A stretch of 64,000 nucleotides of DNA. Source: Chrysomallon squamiferum (lineage: Eukaryota > Mollusca > Gastropoda > Neomphalida > Peltospiridae). A program made the translations under genes and the position numbers. The stretch spans positions 22,110,628 to 22,174,627 of the forward strand of contig CM022672.1 of assembly GCA_012295275.1 (NCBI GenBank), given 5' to 3'. The notes under the pieces were generated by a model that worked only from the letters and a program-made list of their open reading frames with translations, did no database searches and had not been told where the DNA came from. Shown piece by piece: positions 23,690-35,530 of the stretch. The stretch's first letter is position 1; each line of letters starts with the position of its first letter.

Positions 23690-24253
23690 GTATTCTGTTA
23701 TCTCCATTACTTTTCTAGCAAACTGGTTTTAAAATACACATCTTTTAAATCGGTCATTGTTATTTCCAATTCATTCAACATGTACTGCATTTAAAACACA
23801 CAAGAGCTGCTTTGCTTCTTGTCCTATCTCTGGAGAATGCACTACACAGATGAAACACGTCAGAAGTATTCTAACTTTTTCTGTTTTATATTTCATCGAT
23901 GACGCAAAGGAGACATTGTACACGATATTAATCTAAACAATTTAACAAGATTTGTCGCTTTATTAACCAAAATTTCATTTTGTAAAAGGTTCATTGCGTC
24001 ACGTATGCCTTAGTTTCTTTGGGGGTTTGTGCAGTGATCTCAAATTAACTCATAACACTGTTTTTACATTGGCGTTTGTATAGAGGAAACTTTGAACGGA
24101 TCTCACATCAGTTACAAATCAGGATAAAAACACCTTTGATGAATACTTACTTAGACGTATAATAAACAGTTATATACGTACATATCTATATGCAGAGATA
24201 TACATGACATACAAATATATATAAATACGGTCATCAATGCAGTGTACATATAT

Positions 24254-24254
<1 letters not shown>
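23685..24254. other. Unique AT-rich DNA, no gene seen
   Basis: No element or coding segment recognised. Confidence 0.5.

Positions 24255-24322
<68 letters not shown>
24255..24322. repeat. (CA)n microsatellite, 68 nt
   Basis: Pure CA array of about 34 units, in a field of looser ATAC and ACAC units extending to about 24420. Confidence 0.97.
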
Positions 24323-24327
<5 letters not shown>

Positions 24328-24419
24328 ATGTAATTACACTTACATAAACAACCGGATTTATATACACATATAGACACCTCTACACACGTACAGACATACA
24401 TTATATTATTTATATATAT

Positions 24420-25139
24420 ACAGATTTAAATTAGACGAAACCTTCACAAATACAGTCTAGCTTCTTAAAATATCTAGCTATTTATACATCACTCTGCAGC
24501 ATTTCTTCTCACATATTAATATACGTTAGTCGCAGCTAATAAAAATATCACAGAAAGATGCCTCGAAGGTATTTAACCTTCAAGACCAGGTTACTTATGT
24601 GTTATTTCAAAACAACACCAAGCAGTAATGGACGAGCCCCAGTTAGAATAACATAACATAACAAAACAAACAAAACAAAAACATTGAGAACGTTCTTCTG
24701 TCTCATTCAGATACATTATGCTGTTAAAAAAAAAAAAAAAAATGAAAAAAAAAATATATATATTGATGCCTTGCTTTTGAAACTGAATCATACATGACTG
24801 GATCTAGGTAGCTAATTACGCCCCAACCAATGGCCACCTGAATGCCAGAAGTAAAGCTTCGCTTCAGGCGACACTCGACTAAGTAACTTTCCATTAGCGG
24901 TAGTAATAACACACATTCATATTATTTAGAAACCAGAGATTTCCTGGAATGAAAATGGACAAATCGTAAACATCCTTTGACGGTGTTTTGATGACGTCGT
25001 GTTCCAAATGTACGCAGACGCGTGGACGGCGTTTGTCATATTGATAAAAATGATAAAAATAGACTGCTTGGTGTCTGTGTCTGTGTTGTCTGTGTCTGTA
25101 TCTGTGTCTGTGTTTTAAATATAATTTATGTTTTTAAAA
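24420..25139. other. Unique DNA, no gene seen
   Basis: Contains a poly-A run near 24726-24741 and a GTCTGT-type repeat at about 25070-25112. No gene recognised. Confidence 0.45.
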
Positions 25140-25140
25140 A

Positions 25141-25520
25141 TTGTATATTTTTTTTTTTCATTTATAATTTTTTTTAAAAAAATATATTTTTTTTTTTATT
25201 ATTTTTTTATTAGTATTTTTATTTTTATTATTATTATTATTTTTTTTATTATTATTTTATTATTATTTTATTATTATTTTTTTTTTTTTTGAATGAAGGT
25301 TATTGATATAATGTTATTATATGCATTAATTAAATGTATGTATATGTTAGTATGTATGTATCTAAGTATGCATGTGTGTGTATATGTATATATATATATA
25401 TATTATGAATGAATGTATGTATTTATTAATGAATGAAGGTTATATTTGTATATATGAATGAATGTATCTATGTATGTATGCATGTATATATGAATGAAAG
25501 TATATATTATGTATGTATGT
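25141..25520. repeat. Poly-T/TTA field followed by TATG/GAATG repeats
   Basis: T and TTA low complexity (25147-25290), then TATG, GTATA and GAATGAATG units with several variants (about 25330-25520). Confidence 0.85.
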
Positions 25521-25891
25521 ATGCATGTATCTCTGCATGAATATATGTGTATAAGTACATTTATTTCTAATTACATTAGATTCACACTTCAAAATTAACT
25601 AAAGCTATCTGGAGTGTCATTACTTCCCTTAACCTCCATCCATTTCACTTAATTTTATTTTATTACACTTCATTTCACTTCATTCTGTTTTATTAGCCAC
25701 AGACGTATTCTGTTGTGTTACTTGTCAGTCGATATTTCCCAGCAGTAAATCAAAGACATCGTTTTTACTGTCCCGTCAGTGTTACCTCAAATAAAAGCTT
25801 CATCTTTGTAGCCGATAGAGGTCTCTGAACGAGTCCTCTGGTACATTTGTCACTTTAAAACGTAAAAACTGCTTCATTGTTGCATAGGAAG

Positions 25892-25926
25892 AGTGAATGA
25901 ATGAATGAATGAATGAACGAATGAAG
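25892..25926. repeat. (GAAT)n microsatellite
   Basis: About seven copies of a GAAT tetramer with one GAAC variant. Confidence 0.92.
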
Positions 25927-26039
25927 TCGTTTATGACGCCCTAGTATCAAACGAAACTGCATTGACTGTTTATTGGGTGTTAGAGATTAACACTCATTCA
26001 TTCACCCACGCACATAACATGCATGAGTTCATACATAAA

Positions 26040-26184
26040 TACATATATATACAAGCATACATTTTACACATGCATTCGCATGTGCATACAAAAAGATTGT
26101 GTTACATACATACATATACAGACATACAGAGATAGAAAGACAAATAGATAAAAAGACAGACATACAGATAGATAGATAAATAGG

Positions 26185-26216
<32 letters not shown>

Positions 26217-26225
26217 TGGATGGAT
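26040..26225. repeat. CATA/GATA/GACA tetranucleotide field
   Basis: ATAC units grade into GATA, then GACA and GGAT units. Confidence 0.87.
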
Positions 26226-26399
26226 AAGGATAATTATATAATATAATTAGAAGTGTGCATATCTGAAAAATGAATCAGTGTGTCTTAATCATCGTGAAGA
26301 ATGCTTATCTTAGTGATAACAATTGTAAAATACGTGTTTCAACCGTACACCTTTAATTTAATACAACATATTCAACACATATCAGGACACCTTTCTTCC

Positions 26400-26507
26400 A
26401 AAAAAAAAAAAAAAAAAAAAAAAAATGAATAAACAGATTCTTCAGACACTGACATGATTCATAATTGTTGTTTTTTCATTATTGTTTTTTTTTTTTTTTT
26501 TTTTTTT
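26400..26507. repeat. Poly-A (26 nt) and poly-T (about 22 nt) pair
   Basis: A homopolymer at 26400-26425 and a T homopolymer at about 26486-26507 lie about 60 nt apart in inverted orientation. Confidence 0.9.
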
Positions 26508-26519
26508 GTTTTTGCAAAA

Positions 26520-26930
26520 CATTTGAATCAGACCTTCCCACCTTAAACCCACTGAACTTGAAATTTGAAATACTTCGGACGCAGACGAACTCATTAACAT
26601 ACTCTGCTGTCGTTAGACTGACGTGTGTCTGTATTCGTTAAAACAGCTTCAGCCTTTCTCCGGTGATCCAAGTGAATCGTACGTTCTCGCGTGTTCTGAC
26701 GGATTAGTCAGAGAATCTGACAAGGTGTTTCGTCTGTGACTGATCGTTCACGTTTTTGTCACATAAACACACACACACACACACACAATGGCCAAACAGC
26801 AAAAACGTGTGCTGGCTTTTTTCCAAAACCAGTCGCATAATTAATTCATCGTAATCCTAAACGCATCGGGGAAACTGGAAACGAGCCATAACTTATCGAT
26901 GTTAATAAGCATGTTAGTTTTGTTTGTTCG
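26520..26930. other. GC-richer unique DNA with a short (AC)n
   Basis: Complex sequence with a 22-nt AC run at about 26767-26788. No open frame of note. Confidence 0.4.
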
Positions 26931-27342
26931 CTGTTGTTGTTGTTGTTGTTGTTGTAGTTTGTTATAGCTGTTGCTTTTTGTTATTGTTGTTGCTACACTT
27001 TTTTTTTCTCACATTCTTATTGCTGGCATTACTGTTGTTGATTTGGAGTTGTTGTTCTTGTTTTTTTTCGTGATTTTATTATTATAGTTGCTTTTGTCGT
27101 TCTTAATGTTGTGTTGTTTTTTTCTTAATATTACTGTTGTTGTAATGTATGTACGTGTTGTTATTTTCTTCTTTTATTCTTTTCTGTCTGTTATTGTTGC
27201 TGTTGCACATGCTGTGTTTTTTAGATATTATTATTGTTGATTTGTTGTTGTTACAGCTGTTTGCAAATAAATAAATAAGTAAATAAGTAAGCAAGTAAGT
27301 AAGTAAAACAGTAAGTAAGTAAATAAATAAATAAATAAATAA
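26931..27342. repeat. (GTT)n-rich field then (AAAT)/(AAGT)n
   Basis: A pure GTT run at 26931-26955, degenerate TTG/GTT sequence to about 27260, then AAAT and AAGT tetramers at 27264-27342. Confidence 0.87.
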
Positions 27343-27425
27343 TCAAATAATTAATTATAAAGCAAAACATTATTATTTTCAGTACACAACCAAAACTAAA
27401 GCATCAATGAATTCAGTCTTCTCTG

Positions 27426-27502
27426 ACTGTCTGCTTGTCTGTCTGTCTGTCTGTCTGACTGTCTTTCTGTCTTTCTGTCTTTCTGTCTGTCTGTCTGTCT
27501 TT
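27426..27502. repeat. (GTCT)n microsatellite
   Basis: GTCT tetramers with TTCT variants. They read as Cys-Leu-Ser-Val runs on the plus strand. Confidence 0.93.
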
Positions 27503-27815
27503 CAACGAATGTTTTTTTTCTTTTACCCATCCTTCAACCACAGCACCGCGCCAGGCCTCACAAAGGCTGCAATCAATACAACATGCTTCCTATCCTTTGA
27601 AGACTGAGTCATGACGAGGAAATGAAAACGTCCGCGGCAGGACGTCGTTCAGATCAACTGATCCGTTGTGACTGAGCTCACTTCAGGAAGAAGAGGATGT
27701 TAGTCTGCGTTCTACCACAGTCGTGTCAGCGACGTCTTTACATCGCTAGTCCAGCACGTCTGGTTCTCGACAGTTTTCTTTCTGCTACTGCAACGTCAGC
27801 TTCATTTATTGTCGT
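27503..27815. other. GC-richer unique DNA
   Basis: About 310 bp of complex, CpG-containing sequence without a recognised element. Short open frames here have no known domain. Confidence 0.35.
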
Positions 27816-27816
27816 C

Positions 27817-27924
27817 TTCTCCTGCTCCTCCTGCTCCTCCTGCTCCTCCTGCTCCTACTGCTCCTCCTGCTCCTCCTCCTCCTCCTTCTTCTTCTTCTTC
27901 TTTTTATTATTATTATTATTATAT
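27817..27924. repeat. (CTCCTG)n hexamer array with CTT/TTA tail
   Basis: About seven CTCCTG or CTCCTC units, then CTT and TTA triplets. Confidence 0.93.
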
Positions 27925-28611
27925 TAATGCATGCTAGGACAAAATTAAGCACTGATGACCTGTATTTCCCAGTGGTATAATTATTCTGATAAACGCCAAA
28001 TGTTATTTTGTTATATCAAAACTGAAGCTTTAGACCTCACTTTTGTGAAGGTCTTGAATTGTTTGAATTATTGCTATTGTTGTTTTATTTCTTTATTGTG
28101 TTTTTAGGTTTATATAAGTACTACAGTTTTTGCTTTTTGTCGTTGTTGTTGTTGTTGTTTTTTGTTGATGTTGTTTTTGTTTGATTTTTTGTTATTGCTG
28201 TTGGCTTTTTCATCCGAAAAAATATCTTTACACCATTATTACCACACCATCATCATCATAACAAGAAAAACAAAACAACAGTAATAAAATAATAATATGA
28301 ACAACAGTAACAACAAGAGGACAACATCTGCAATAACAAACAATTGCAGAAACTAAACAACTTTAGTCTATAATAGTTATTTCCGATATACGATTATTAA
28401 TACACCAACTTTGAGCTGCGTTTCACCATCAGAATCGTCAATACTCCTGTTACATTAACGCGTCCCGCATGACAGAATATTAATAATTAGTTTCACAGGA
28501 AGCAGATGTACAGTGTATTTTTCCATTGTAGACATAGGGACACAAATTGATAAAAGCTGAGTTAGCCATTTTGTTTGCCGAATAATCTCTGATTCAGCTG
28601 TTTAAAAATCT
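27925..28611. other. AT-rich unique DNA with a GTT patch
   Basis: A GTT patch at 28139-28160 and scattered AAC-rich sequence at 28265-28350. No gene recognised. Confidence 0.45.
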
Positions 28612-28619
28612 GATGGATG

Positions 28620-28650
<31 letters not shown>

Positions 28651-28879
28651 GTATGTATGTATGTTTGTATGTATGCATGTATGTATGTATGTATATGTAC
28701 ATGTGTGTGTGTGTATGTATGTTTGTTTGTTTGTCTGTCTGTTTGAATGTATGCATTTATATGAGTATGTATGTGTGTATGTATATAATATTTATGTGAG
28801 CGTATGTATAGATGTATGTATATGCGTTCATGTAGGCAGGTGTGTATATAGGTAGGTGTATGTGTGTGTGTGTGTTTAC

Positions 28880-28913
<34 letters not shown>

Positions 28914-28935
28914 GCACAGACACACATACACATAT
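28612..28935. repeat. (TATG)n field ending in a GT-TA-CA palindromic array
   Basis: TATG units (28612-28850) are followed by GTGTGT, a TA run and ACACAC at about 28860-28920, which together form an imperfect inverted repeat. Open frames on both strands here are all repeat-encoded. Confidence 0.9.
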
Positions 28936-29750
28936 ACATGTAGCATAATGGCTAACAGAGAGGTTCGTGTTTATTTAAGCCATAACAAAATGTTACCAGA
29001 CAACGCTGAAAGTAATTCGTTACACAACAGCTGTTATGAACTGATAATAACGCGGGTCACTACAGCTATTTGAAAGGCCTCGTGTATAGTATTCAGTCCC
29101 CAGTGAGGTTTCATAGCAGTAATTTCCTCTGGGAAATACAAACAGCTTAATCCAGCCTGGTCTCTATTAATCCTTGCTTCACAGAAATAAAGATTTTAAC
29201 CCCAGCGTTATGAATAATGAATCTTCTGATAAGGTTCACAGTTCATCAGTCATTCTAGCGTATATTACATTACGTACAGCATGAAGTCTGGATTGTTTGC
29301 CTAAGTTTATGGCAGAACTGTGCATGACAGTATGAGAGAATTAATACGTGTGTTTATGGTTGTGTATGCGTATGTATGTGTGCATGTATGTATGTATGGT
29401 ATGCCGTTTCTGTTTGCGTATTATATGTATGAATATATATTTGCGTTTGCGGCAATTACTTCTAAATAAGATGGAACAAGGACCGCACCCTGTACACACA
29501 TGGTTCTTTTCCATTGATACTCAACGTCAAAGAACTATATGAAACAGCTTACTGTGAGTGTGTGTGTGTGTGTGTGTTTGTCTGTGTGTATACACACATG
29601 ATATTCTCTTCAGTATGTGTATCTTCAGAGACCAATCCGTCCTCTGACCTTATGGTTAGAGATGTAACACTATTAACCAGTTCTATTAAGATATTTCAAT
29701 TTAAGTCTAAACGTGAAAGGTACTTCATCTAAGTCTGTGTTACTGTATAT
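28936..29750. other. Unique DNA with short TATG and GT patches
   Basis: TATG at about 29362-29400 and GT at about 29558-29577. No recognised gene. Confidence 0.45.
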
Positions 29751-29753
29751 ATT

Positions 29754-30168
29754 GGGAATCTGATGAATTTTTTAAAGCATAATTCAAAACATGAACTGTA
29801 CTTTCAGTTACTGTTATCTGGAAGAATAGCTTTTTTGATCTGCTTATTCCCTGTTGATGCATAATCTATCGAACAGCGAATTCGAGGAATTATTTCTTAG
29901 TCTAATTTAAAGCTTGAAATCTACTTTCAATTGTTATCATCTGGAAGAATAGTCTTCTGATCTGCTTAGTCTACGTTGCAGCATAATCAACCGTACATTG
30001 CGAATTTGATGACTTTTTCTTTCTTTTCTTAAAAATTTTTTTTTTTTTTTAAGATTAATTCAAAGCTTGAAAAAGTACTTTCAGTGCCATCATCTGGAAG
30101 AATGGAAGAACTTTTTTTTTTTTTTTTTTTTTATTTGGCCCTCGTTAATGTATAAATTATTTCTGAAA
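29754..30168 (+). repeat. Minisatellite, three copies with 124-bp period
   Basis: Copies begin exactly 124 bp apart at 29754, 29878 and 30002. Each carries GAATTYGAKGA, a CTTTCA-rich centre, ATCATCTGGAAGAAT and TCTGCTTA or its remnant. The third copy is lengthened by poly-T insertions at about 30036-30050 and 30112-30132. Confidence 0.85.
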
Positions 30169-31200
30169 AAAAAAAAAATGATCGTGTATTGAGTTAGTTG
30201 AGGAAAGGTTTAGATGCTAAACGGTAATAAAGTTGGCTCTGCATTCAGACGGAGTAAAGTAAACAAAGTGTTTACGTACACGAATCCAAATCTCAGGCTC
30301 TTTTGTATGAAACGCACAGCTGCGGTTCCCGCACGGCTCGTATCAGGACGATAAAAAGCACCAACGTTTGCCTGATTGCAGAGTTTTACGAGCTTGGGAT
30401 AGTCTCCATAAAGTCATGTTATTTCCACCTGTCATATAAATAAAAATGGCTGGATAGAAAAATGGCTGCCATAATCGATTTGAATTTCAAATCCAGACTA
30501 AGATGGAAGAGAGAAAAAAGTCATCTTCGCATGTTGCCATGGATTTATGTTACATGGTTGTAACGCCAGGTGATTATGGAGGAAATATATCTTCAGGAAA
30601 ATCTGCTGATCAGTCTGGAAGTACATTAACTACTTGCCTTTATGTTCCTACTTAGGTAAATATGCTTATCTGTATACGAACACCTTGTACTTTAATGCTA
30701 TTGATTTTGAGTTGCTAAGAATATCTGATTTAATACAGACTTTGGGTTTCCTATTAGATTACAAGAACGTATCATATTACAGAAACTGCAGAGAAAGGCA
30801 AGAACAAAAGAAAGGAATTAAAAAAAGAAAAGAAAATGGTAGACAAAAGCGACTTGAAAAGGAAATAAGGAAGATGTATTTTAATAAAGAATCTAAATAG
30901 AACTTTTCTAATAAGCAGAAAAGAAAATGAAATTGCACTACATAACGATAGATTAAAACCACGCAATATTTGTATCTTCAGCATTACGGTTTAAACGTTG
31001 AACTCAAAGAAATATACATTATAACATAAATGCACTTCTTAGGAAAGACCATGGAAAGAAAAGTTAGATGCGAAGTCACTGAATAGACGTATTCGACAAA
31101 AATGAGAATTCTTTTAAATTAAAAAAAAAAAAAAAGTTTCAAAAAAGAAAAGAAAAAGAATAAAAGAATAAAAGGGGAAAATTAATGTTTATAATTCAAT
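30169..31200. other. Unique DNA including a GC-richer island
   Basis: The segment at about 30240-30480 is complex and CpG-containing. The 88-codon frame at 30634-30900 (plus) ends in a Lys/Arg/Glu-rich stretch with no recognised domain and is doubtful as a gene. Confidence 0.4.
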
Positions 31201-31568
31201 CTTTGAGAACTGAAACGCATTTAATCAAAAAAAAAAAAAAAAAATGACAAATCATATTATCTATATCTATATACTATACGCAACTGAATCTCTGATATCA
31301 GAAATCAGAAATAAACCCTCTTTAGAATCAACCCAAAACTGTCTACGAAAACCGCAGTCACGCAATGCGCTCAACAAAAACGAAAAAAACACAAAAAACA
31401 ACAACAAAAAAAAAACACAAAAAAACCCTCTGCTACTAACAACAGCGTTCCTGGCTTGGACGATACAGTTAATGGCGTCGATCTTTAAATACTTTAAATG
31501 AAAATAAATCAATACCTTTCTTTACATCGATCCCATCAAGCTGTATGGGAATTTATTACGCTTGACGG

Positions 31569-31606
31569 AGACTGCAAGAGGGCCCAGACTTTGGCCTCTG
31601 CAGTCT
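31569..31606. other. Perfect-arm hairpin with one bulge
   Basis: AGACTGCAAGAGGGCC pairs with GGCCTCTGCAGTCT at 31593-31606. The stem is about 14 bp with one or two unpaired bases and a loop of about 7 nt. No terminator T-run follows and no gene is nearby, so the role is unknown. Confidence 0.5.
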
Positions 31607-31626
31607 GATGATGAAGTGTTATCAAG

Positions 31627-31672
31627 GTGTGTGTGTGTGTGTGTGTGTGTTGTGTGTGTGTGTGTGTGTGTG
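31627..31672. repeat. (GT)n microsatellite
   Basis: About 22 GT units with one phase break. Confidence 0.95.
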
Positions 31673-31679
31673 TTTTTTC

Positions 31680-31960
31680 ATGCCTCTCAGTAATCGCTCT
31701 CATCTTGCCGGACATTAATCTCCGAACGAGCGACTCTCGAGGCTTGATGGCGTTATCCGGATTCGATCGCAGATTTACAAATGACGTGATGTATTCACGA
31801 GTTAATTAAGGAGCGCTTCGTTCATGCGGCACTGTGCTGACTCGATAGACAAGCTTGGCAAACGTTTTTTCTTGCCTCGCCAGTGGTTTCTGAGAACGTC
31901 AAGTTCTCATGGTTGAAGGGTTGGAGGACAAAAATAAAGATTTGTTTTCCTAAAGCGCAC
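31680..31960. other. GC-richer unique island
   Basis: About 280 bp of complex, CpG-rich DNA following a GT array. No long open frame outside the GT-encoded start. Candidate conserved non-coding element by composition only. Confidence 0.3.
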
Positions 31961-32120
31961 GATCGTAGGGGATATTGAGTTAATTGTTTGGACATCACTC
32001 ATTGGTGTGTCCGGTATACTGAATGAAAAAAATAACAAAAAGTAATGAAATTACTTTTAAGGTTTCTTTGTGTTAAACGTTTGATGTTTCTGTTGTATTT
32101 GTTACTGGTTGTTACAGAAT

Positions 32121-32146
32121 AAAAAAAAAAAAAAAAAAAAAAAAAA
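32121..32146. repeat. Poly-A tract (26 nt)
   Basis: Uninterrupted A homopolymer. Confidence 0.92.
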
Positions 32147-32249
32147 TTGAAGATATACGTTAATGAAGATTAAGTAATTAAAAAATGATTATAAATGAAC
32201 AATTACCATCTTAATTTATGTTCTGTTTTTAATTTTTATATAAAACAAA

Positions 32250-32335
32250 AATATTTATTTTTTTATTTATTTGTTTGTTTGTTTATTTACTTATGTATTT
32301 ATTTTTATTTTTATTTTCTTAAATTTATTTATATT
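32250..32335. repeat. TTTA/TTTG low-complexity region
   Basis: TTTA and TTTG tetramers with variants. Confidence 0.8.
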
Positions 32336-32611
32336 TGATGTTAACCATTTCCACTTTACTTTTTTATATTTATTTTGTTTTTTGGTTGTAATAACTACTT
32401 TCCCAGAATGTATTCTTTCAACTTAAATAATAATATAAATTCTGAAGAAGACAATCAAAAAAAAAAAAAAATGAAGTAGGTCAACAATCTATAAACATAA
32501 TTAACACTTTGACATTTTAGATCGTAAACAACTAAAACAGTATCTATTTATGTATTTCTATATTCTCAAGTGTGTATATATATATATATTTGTCTAATGT
32601 ATATCTACATA

Positions 32612-32632
32612 TATACATACACACATACATAC

Positions 32633-32663
<31 letters not shown>

Positions 32664-32677
32664 CATACATACATACA

Positions 32678-32709
<32 letters not shown>

Positions 32710-32775
32710 AGCATTTCAAGAGCATATCTGTAAAAGCATTTACAGACATTTAAAAAAAAAAAAAAAAAAAAAAAA
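32612..32775. repeat. (ATAC)n array and poly-A
   Basis: ATAC units at about 32612-32706 (about 17 pure copies from 32636), then a 24-nt A run at 32752-32775. Confidence 0.95.
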
Positions 32776-33300
32776 GCAAGAAATCGTAAAAAAAGCAAAA
32801 TAAACGAAGTGAATTGTATTAAAATAAATGTCTTATTACCTTTTCCGCAAAATAAAATCTTTCAATGCCGAATTTAAGCATCCGAAGCAAATAAAAATGT
32901 CCAACGGAAGAAAATATAAAATTACAATAAAACATCTCTGTTGCATTACACCGAATAAAATAAAACTAAAAAAGGCCCTCCAACGTGATTAAAATGGTAT
33001 CTTTTCCTTTCAGATCTGTTGTCGACAACAATTATTACGATATCTGGGGCTGGTCAAGAATCCATTAAAGCAGAAAACGTATAAATAAACAGATAAGTGG
33101 AGAAAGTGTGATAAAAACATTTAGTTGGACTCAGAAACAGTGACAAGGTTAGCAGGTTAGAGGCGAGAAAGTCGAGTGTTGGGAAAGAGACATTTACTCA
33201 ACTTTAATGAATTAACTGAAGAAATGTGTTTAAAGGAAAGAAGAAAATAGCGGAGGTTGTGTAGAAATGAAAAAAAAAAAGAAAAAAAAAAGAGAGAGAG
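32776..33300. other. Unique DNA with a splice-acceptor-like motif
   Basis: Mostly AT-rich. CTTTTCCTTTCAG at about 33001-33013 is a good 3' splice-site match, followed by a short open stretch and an AATAAA near 33085 (see findings). No gene is called. Confidence 0.35.
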
Positions 33301-33515
33301 TAAAATACGTAGGTCTAATAAGCGGATAATTTATTTATACAAATGTATAAATATACGTGTGTCTGTGTGTGTGTGCGTGTGTTTTTGATTTATATATTTA
33401 TCTGCATATTCAGTTATGTACGTATTTGAGTGTACATCTACAGCTCGGTCTGTCTCCATTTATCTCTTGACATCTATCTGTCTGTATGTGCGTCTTTGCC
33501 TATCAGTATCTGCTC

Positions 33516-33649
33516 GTATGTATGTATGTATGTATGTATGTATATATGTATTTATGTAAGTAGTATGTATGTAGGTAGGTAGGTAGGTATGTGTGTATAT
33601 ATGAATGTGTGTATGTATTAATGTATGTATGTGTGTATGTATGTATGTA

Positions 33650-33688
<39 letters not shown>

Positions 33689-33727
33689 TTATGTTTATGT
33701 ATGTTTATGCGTGTGTGTGTGTTTCTT
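33516..33727. repeat. (TATG)n/(GT)n/(TA)n field
   Basis: TATG, TAGG, GT and TA units in succession. Confidence 0.92.
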
Positions 33728-34334
33728 TGAGTAAATAATAATGTCTGAGTTACCCATCATGTTTAAAAAACAAAACAAAAAATCAGCTAAATGTAGTCAT
33801 GAATAATAAATAAAGACGAAATATAATTAGCAATAAATTAAATAAAACAACCAAAACATAAAAGAAAATAATAATAAAAGAAAAATGGTTACAGTTTTGT
33901 TGTTACTCTTGCGGGATTTTTGGATGGGTTTTTTTTACGATGTGTTTAACTTAGTGAAATGACGAAATATTAATCTGAGCTTATTTAATGCATATTCTAG
34001 AAAATCGATATTTCTATTATATTTTATTACTTTGTTGATTTCTCTTTCTCATTTATCAATTTGAATTACATTGAACAGAGTCATTTTATTTTATGTTATG
34101 CCATTCTCTTGCTATTCTGATTTTTTCTACTGAATTTCATATTTTTTTTTATAACGTTGCTACTTATTTGTGAACGTAATAACTTTTTTTTTTCTTCAGT
34201 TAAATACACGTATTTAGTTATTGTTATCTGTTTTAACACAAACACACTAAAATAATAATATGTTTATCTAAAACATAAATATAGATATTCGTACTTGCAA
34301 TAGTATTTTCTTTTTTAACACCGTAATTAACATA

Positions 34335-34336
<2 letters not shown>
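33728..34336. other. AT-rich unique DNA, no gene seen
   Basis: Very AT-rich sequence without open frames or recognised elements. Confidence 0.5.
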
Positions 34337-34366
<30 letters not shown>

Positions 34367-34383
34367 TTTTTTTTATTATTATT

Positions 34384-34422
<39 letters not shown>

Positions 34423-34430
34423 ATTATTAC
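34337..34430. repeat. (TTA)n-(GTT)n compound microsatellite
   Basis: TTA units interrupted by a short T run, then about 12 GTT units. Confidence 0.95.
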
Positions 34431-34522
34431 TGTGCTATTTAATTTCTATATCGGAATACTAACAATCCAACATTTTTAGAAGAAAAAAAAATACTAAAAT
34501 AGAGAACACAAAAAACCTTAAT

Positions 34523-34633
34523 GAAAGAACTAGGAAGAACGTGTGGAGGAAAAAAAAATGGGAAAAAATCGAAACGAAATAAACTCCGCACCTTTTAACA
34601 ACAAAACGAAAGAACTAGGAAGAACGTGTGGGG

Positions 34634-34665
<32 letters not shown>

Positions 34666-34708
34666 GAAACGAAATAAACTCCGCATCTTTTTAACAACAA
34701 AACGAAAA
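34523..34708 (+). repeat. Tandem duplication, period 85 bp, with poly-A expansion
   Basis: GAAAGAACTAGGAAGAACGT starts copies at 34523 and 34608. Both continue into GAAACGAAATAAACTCCGCA and TTTTAACAACAAAACGAAA. The central A-rich segment is a pure A run (about 34635-34664) in the second copy. Confidence 0.85.
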
Positions 34709-35236
34709 TAAAACTTGCCGCCGTGAGTCATGCCATCTCATTGACAGAAACAGTCGCAAAATACCATCACATCGACCATCTATACCAGATTAAATAAAAT
34801 ATTGATTCAGCTGAAGGCACTTTTCAGTTTTACACAACTCCTAATTCAGTGCCACAAAATATGATTCCATCGATCAAGCCATCCCAGCGAACTTGCGCCA
34901 TTCAGACATCCTGGCGAGTTCAAATCACAATGATTAAAGCGTGGAACACAGATACAAAGCCAAGCATTCGTTAGAGGCCGGTCGTGCTCGCAGTATCGAT
35001 TCACTTCCGCGCCTATTATCCCGTTCCAACCCGCGAGCCGTGATTGATTGGTCAAAATGTCATCAGTCTGAGGAGTTTGGTTTCGTGGATGATTTTTGTC
35101 TAAGCAAGATTTATTATTTTTTTCTCTCTCTCTCTCTCCTGTCCATGAAGTAATGAGTTAATACTATCTTTTTGGTCGTCAGTTAATAAATGAAATGATG
35201 AATTATTAATTCGTGAGTTTTAATAGCCAACTTCTG
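34709..35236. other. GC-richer unique island
   Basis: The segment at about 34850-35080 is complex and CpG-containing, with short frames open on both strands and no known domain. It ends at a CT-rich patch (35121-35139). Candidate conserved non-coding sequence. Confidence 0.3.
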
Positions 35237-35530
35237 AGGTGGTTGTAATAGTAATAATGGTAGCAATAGTAGTAATGGTCAAAGCTTTTAGTGGTGGTGG
35301 AGTAGTAGTAATAGCAGTCGTAGTTGTTGTAGTGGTAGCAGCAGAAATAGTAGTTGTAGCAATAGTAATAGTAGTAATAGTAGTTTTATTAATAGTTTTA
35401 ATTGGGGTATTAGTAGTTGTAGTAAAGGTAGTGGTAGTAGCAGTAGTAGTAGCAGCAGTAGTAGTAGATATAATAATAATAATAATAATAGTAGTAGTAG
35501 TAGTAGTAGTAGTCGTTACAGTAACAGCAA
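35237..35530. repeat. Degenerate GTA/GTR trinucleotide field
   Basis: About 290 bp in strict 3-nt phase, dominated by GTA, GTT, GCA and ATA. The 116-codon plus-strand frame reads as Val/Ile/Ala and is a repeat artefact. Confidence 0.88.

Noticed and set aside
27697-27927. Plus frame ending in Cys-Ser-Ser repeats
   Set aside because: The tail comes from the CTCCTG hexamer array and the start has no recognisable domain.
30634-30900. 88-codon plus frame with Lys/Arg/Glu-rich C-terminus
   Set aside because: The basic end is A/G-rich low complexity. No domain, no splice context examined convincingly.
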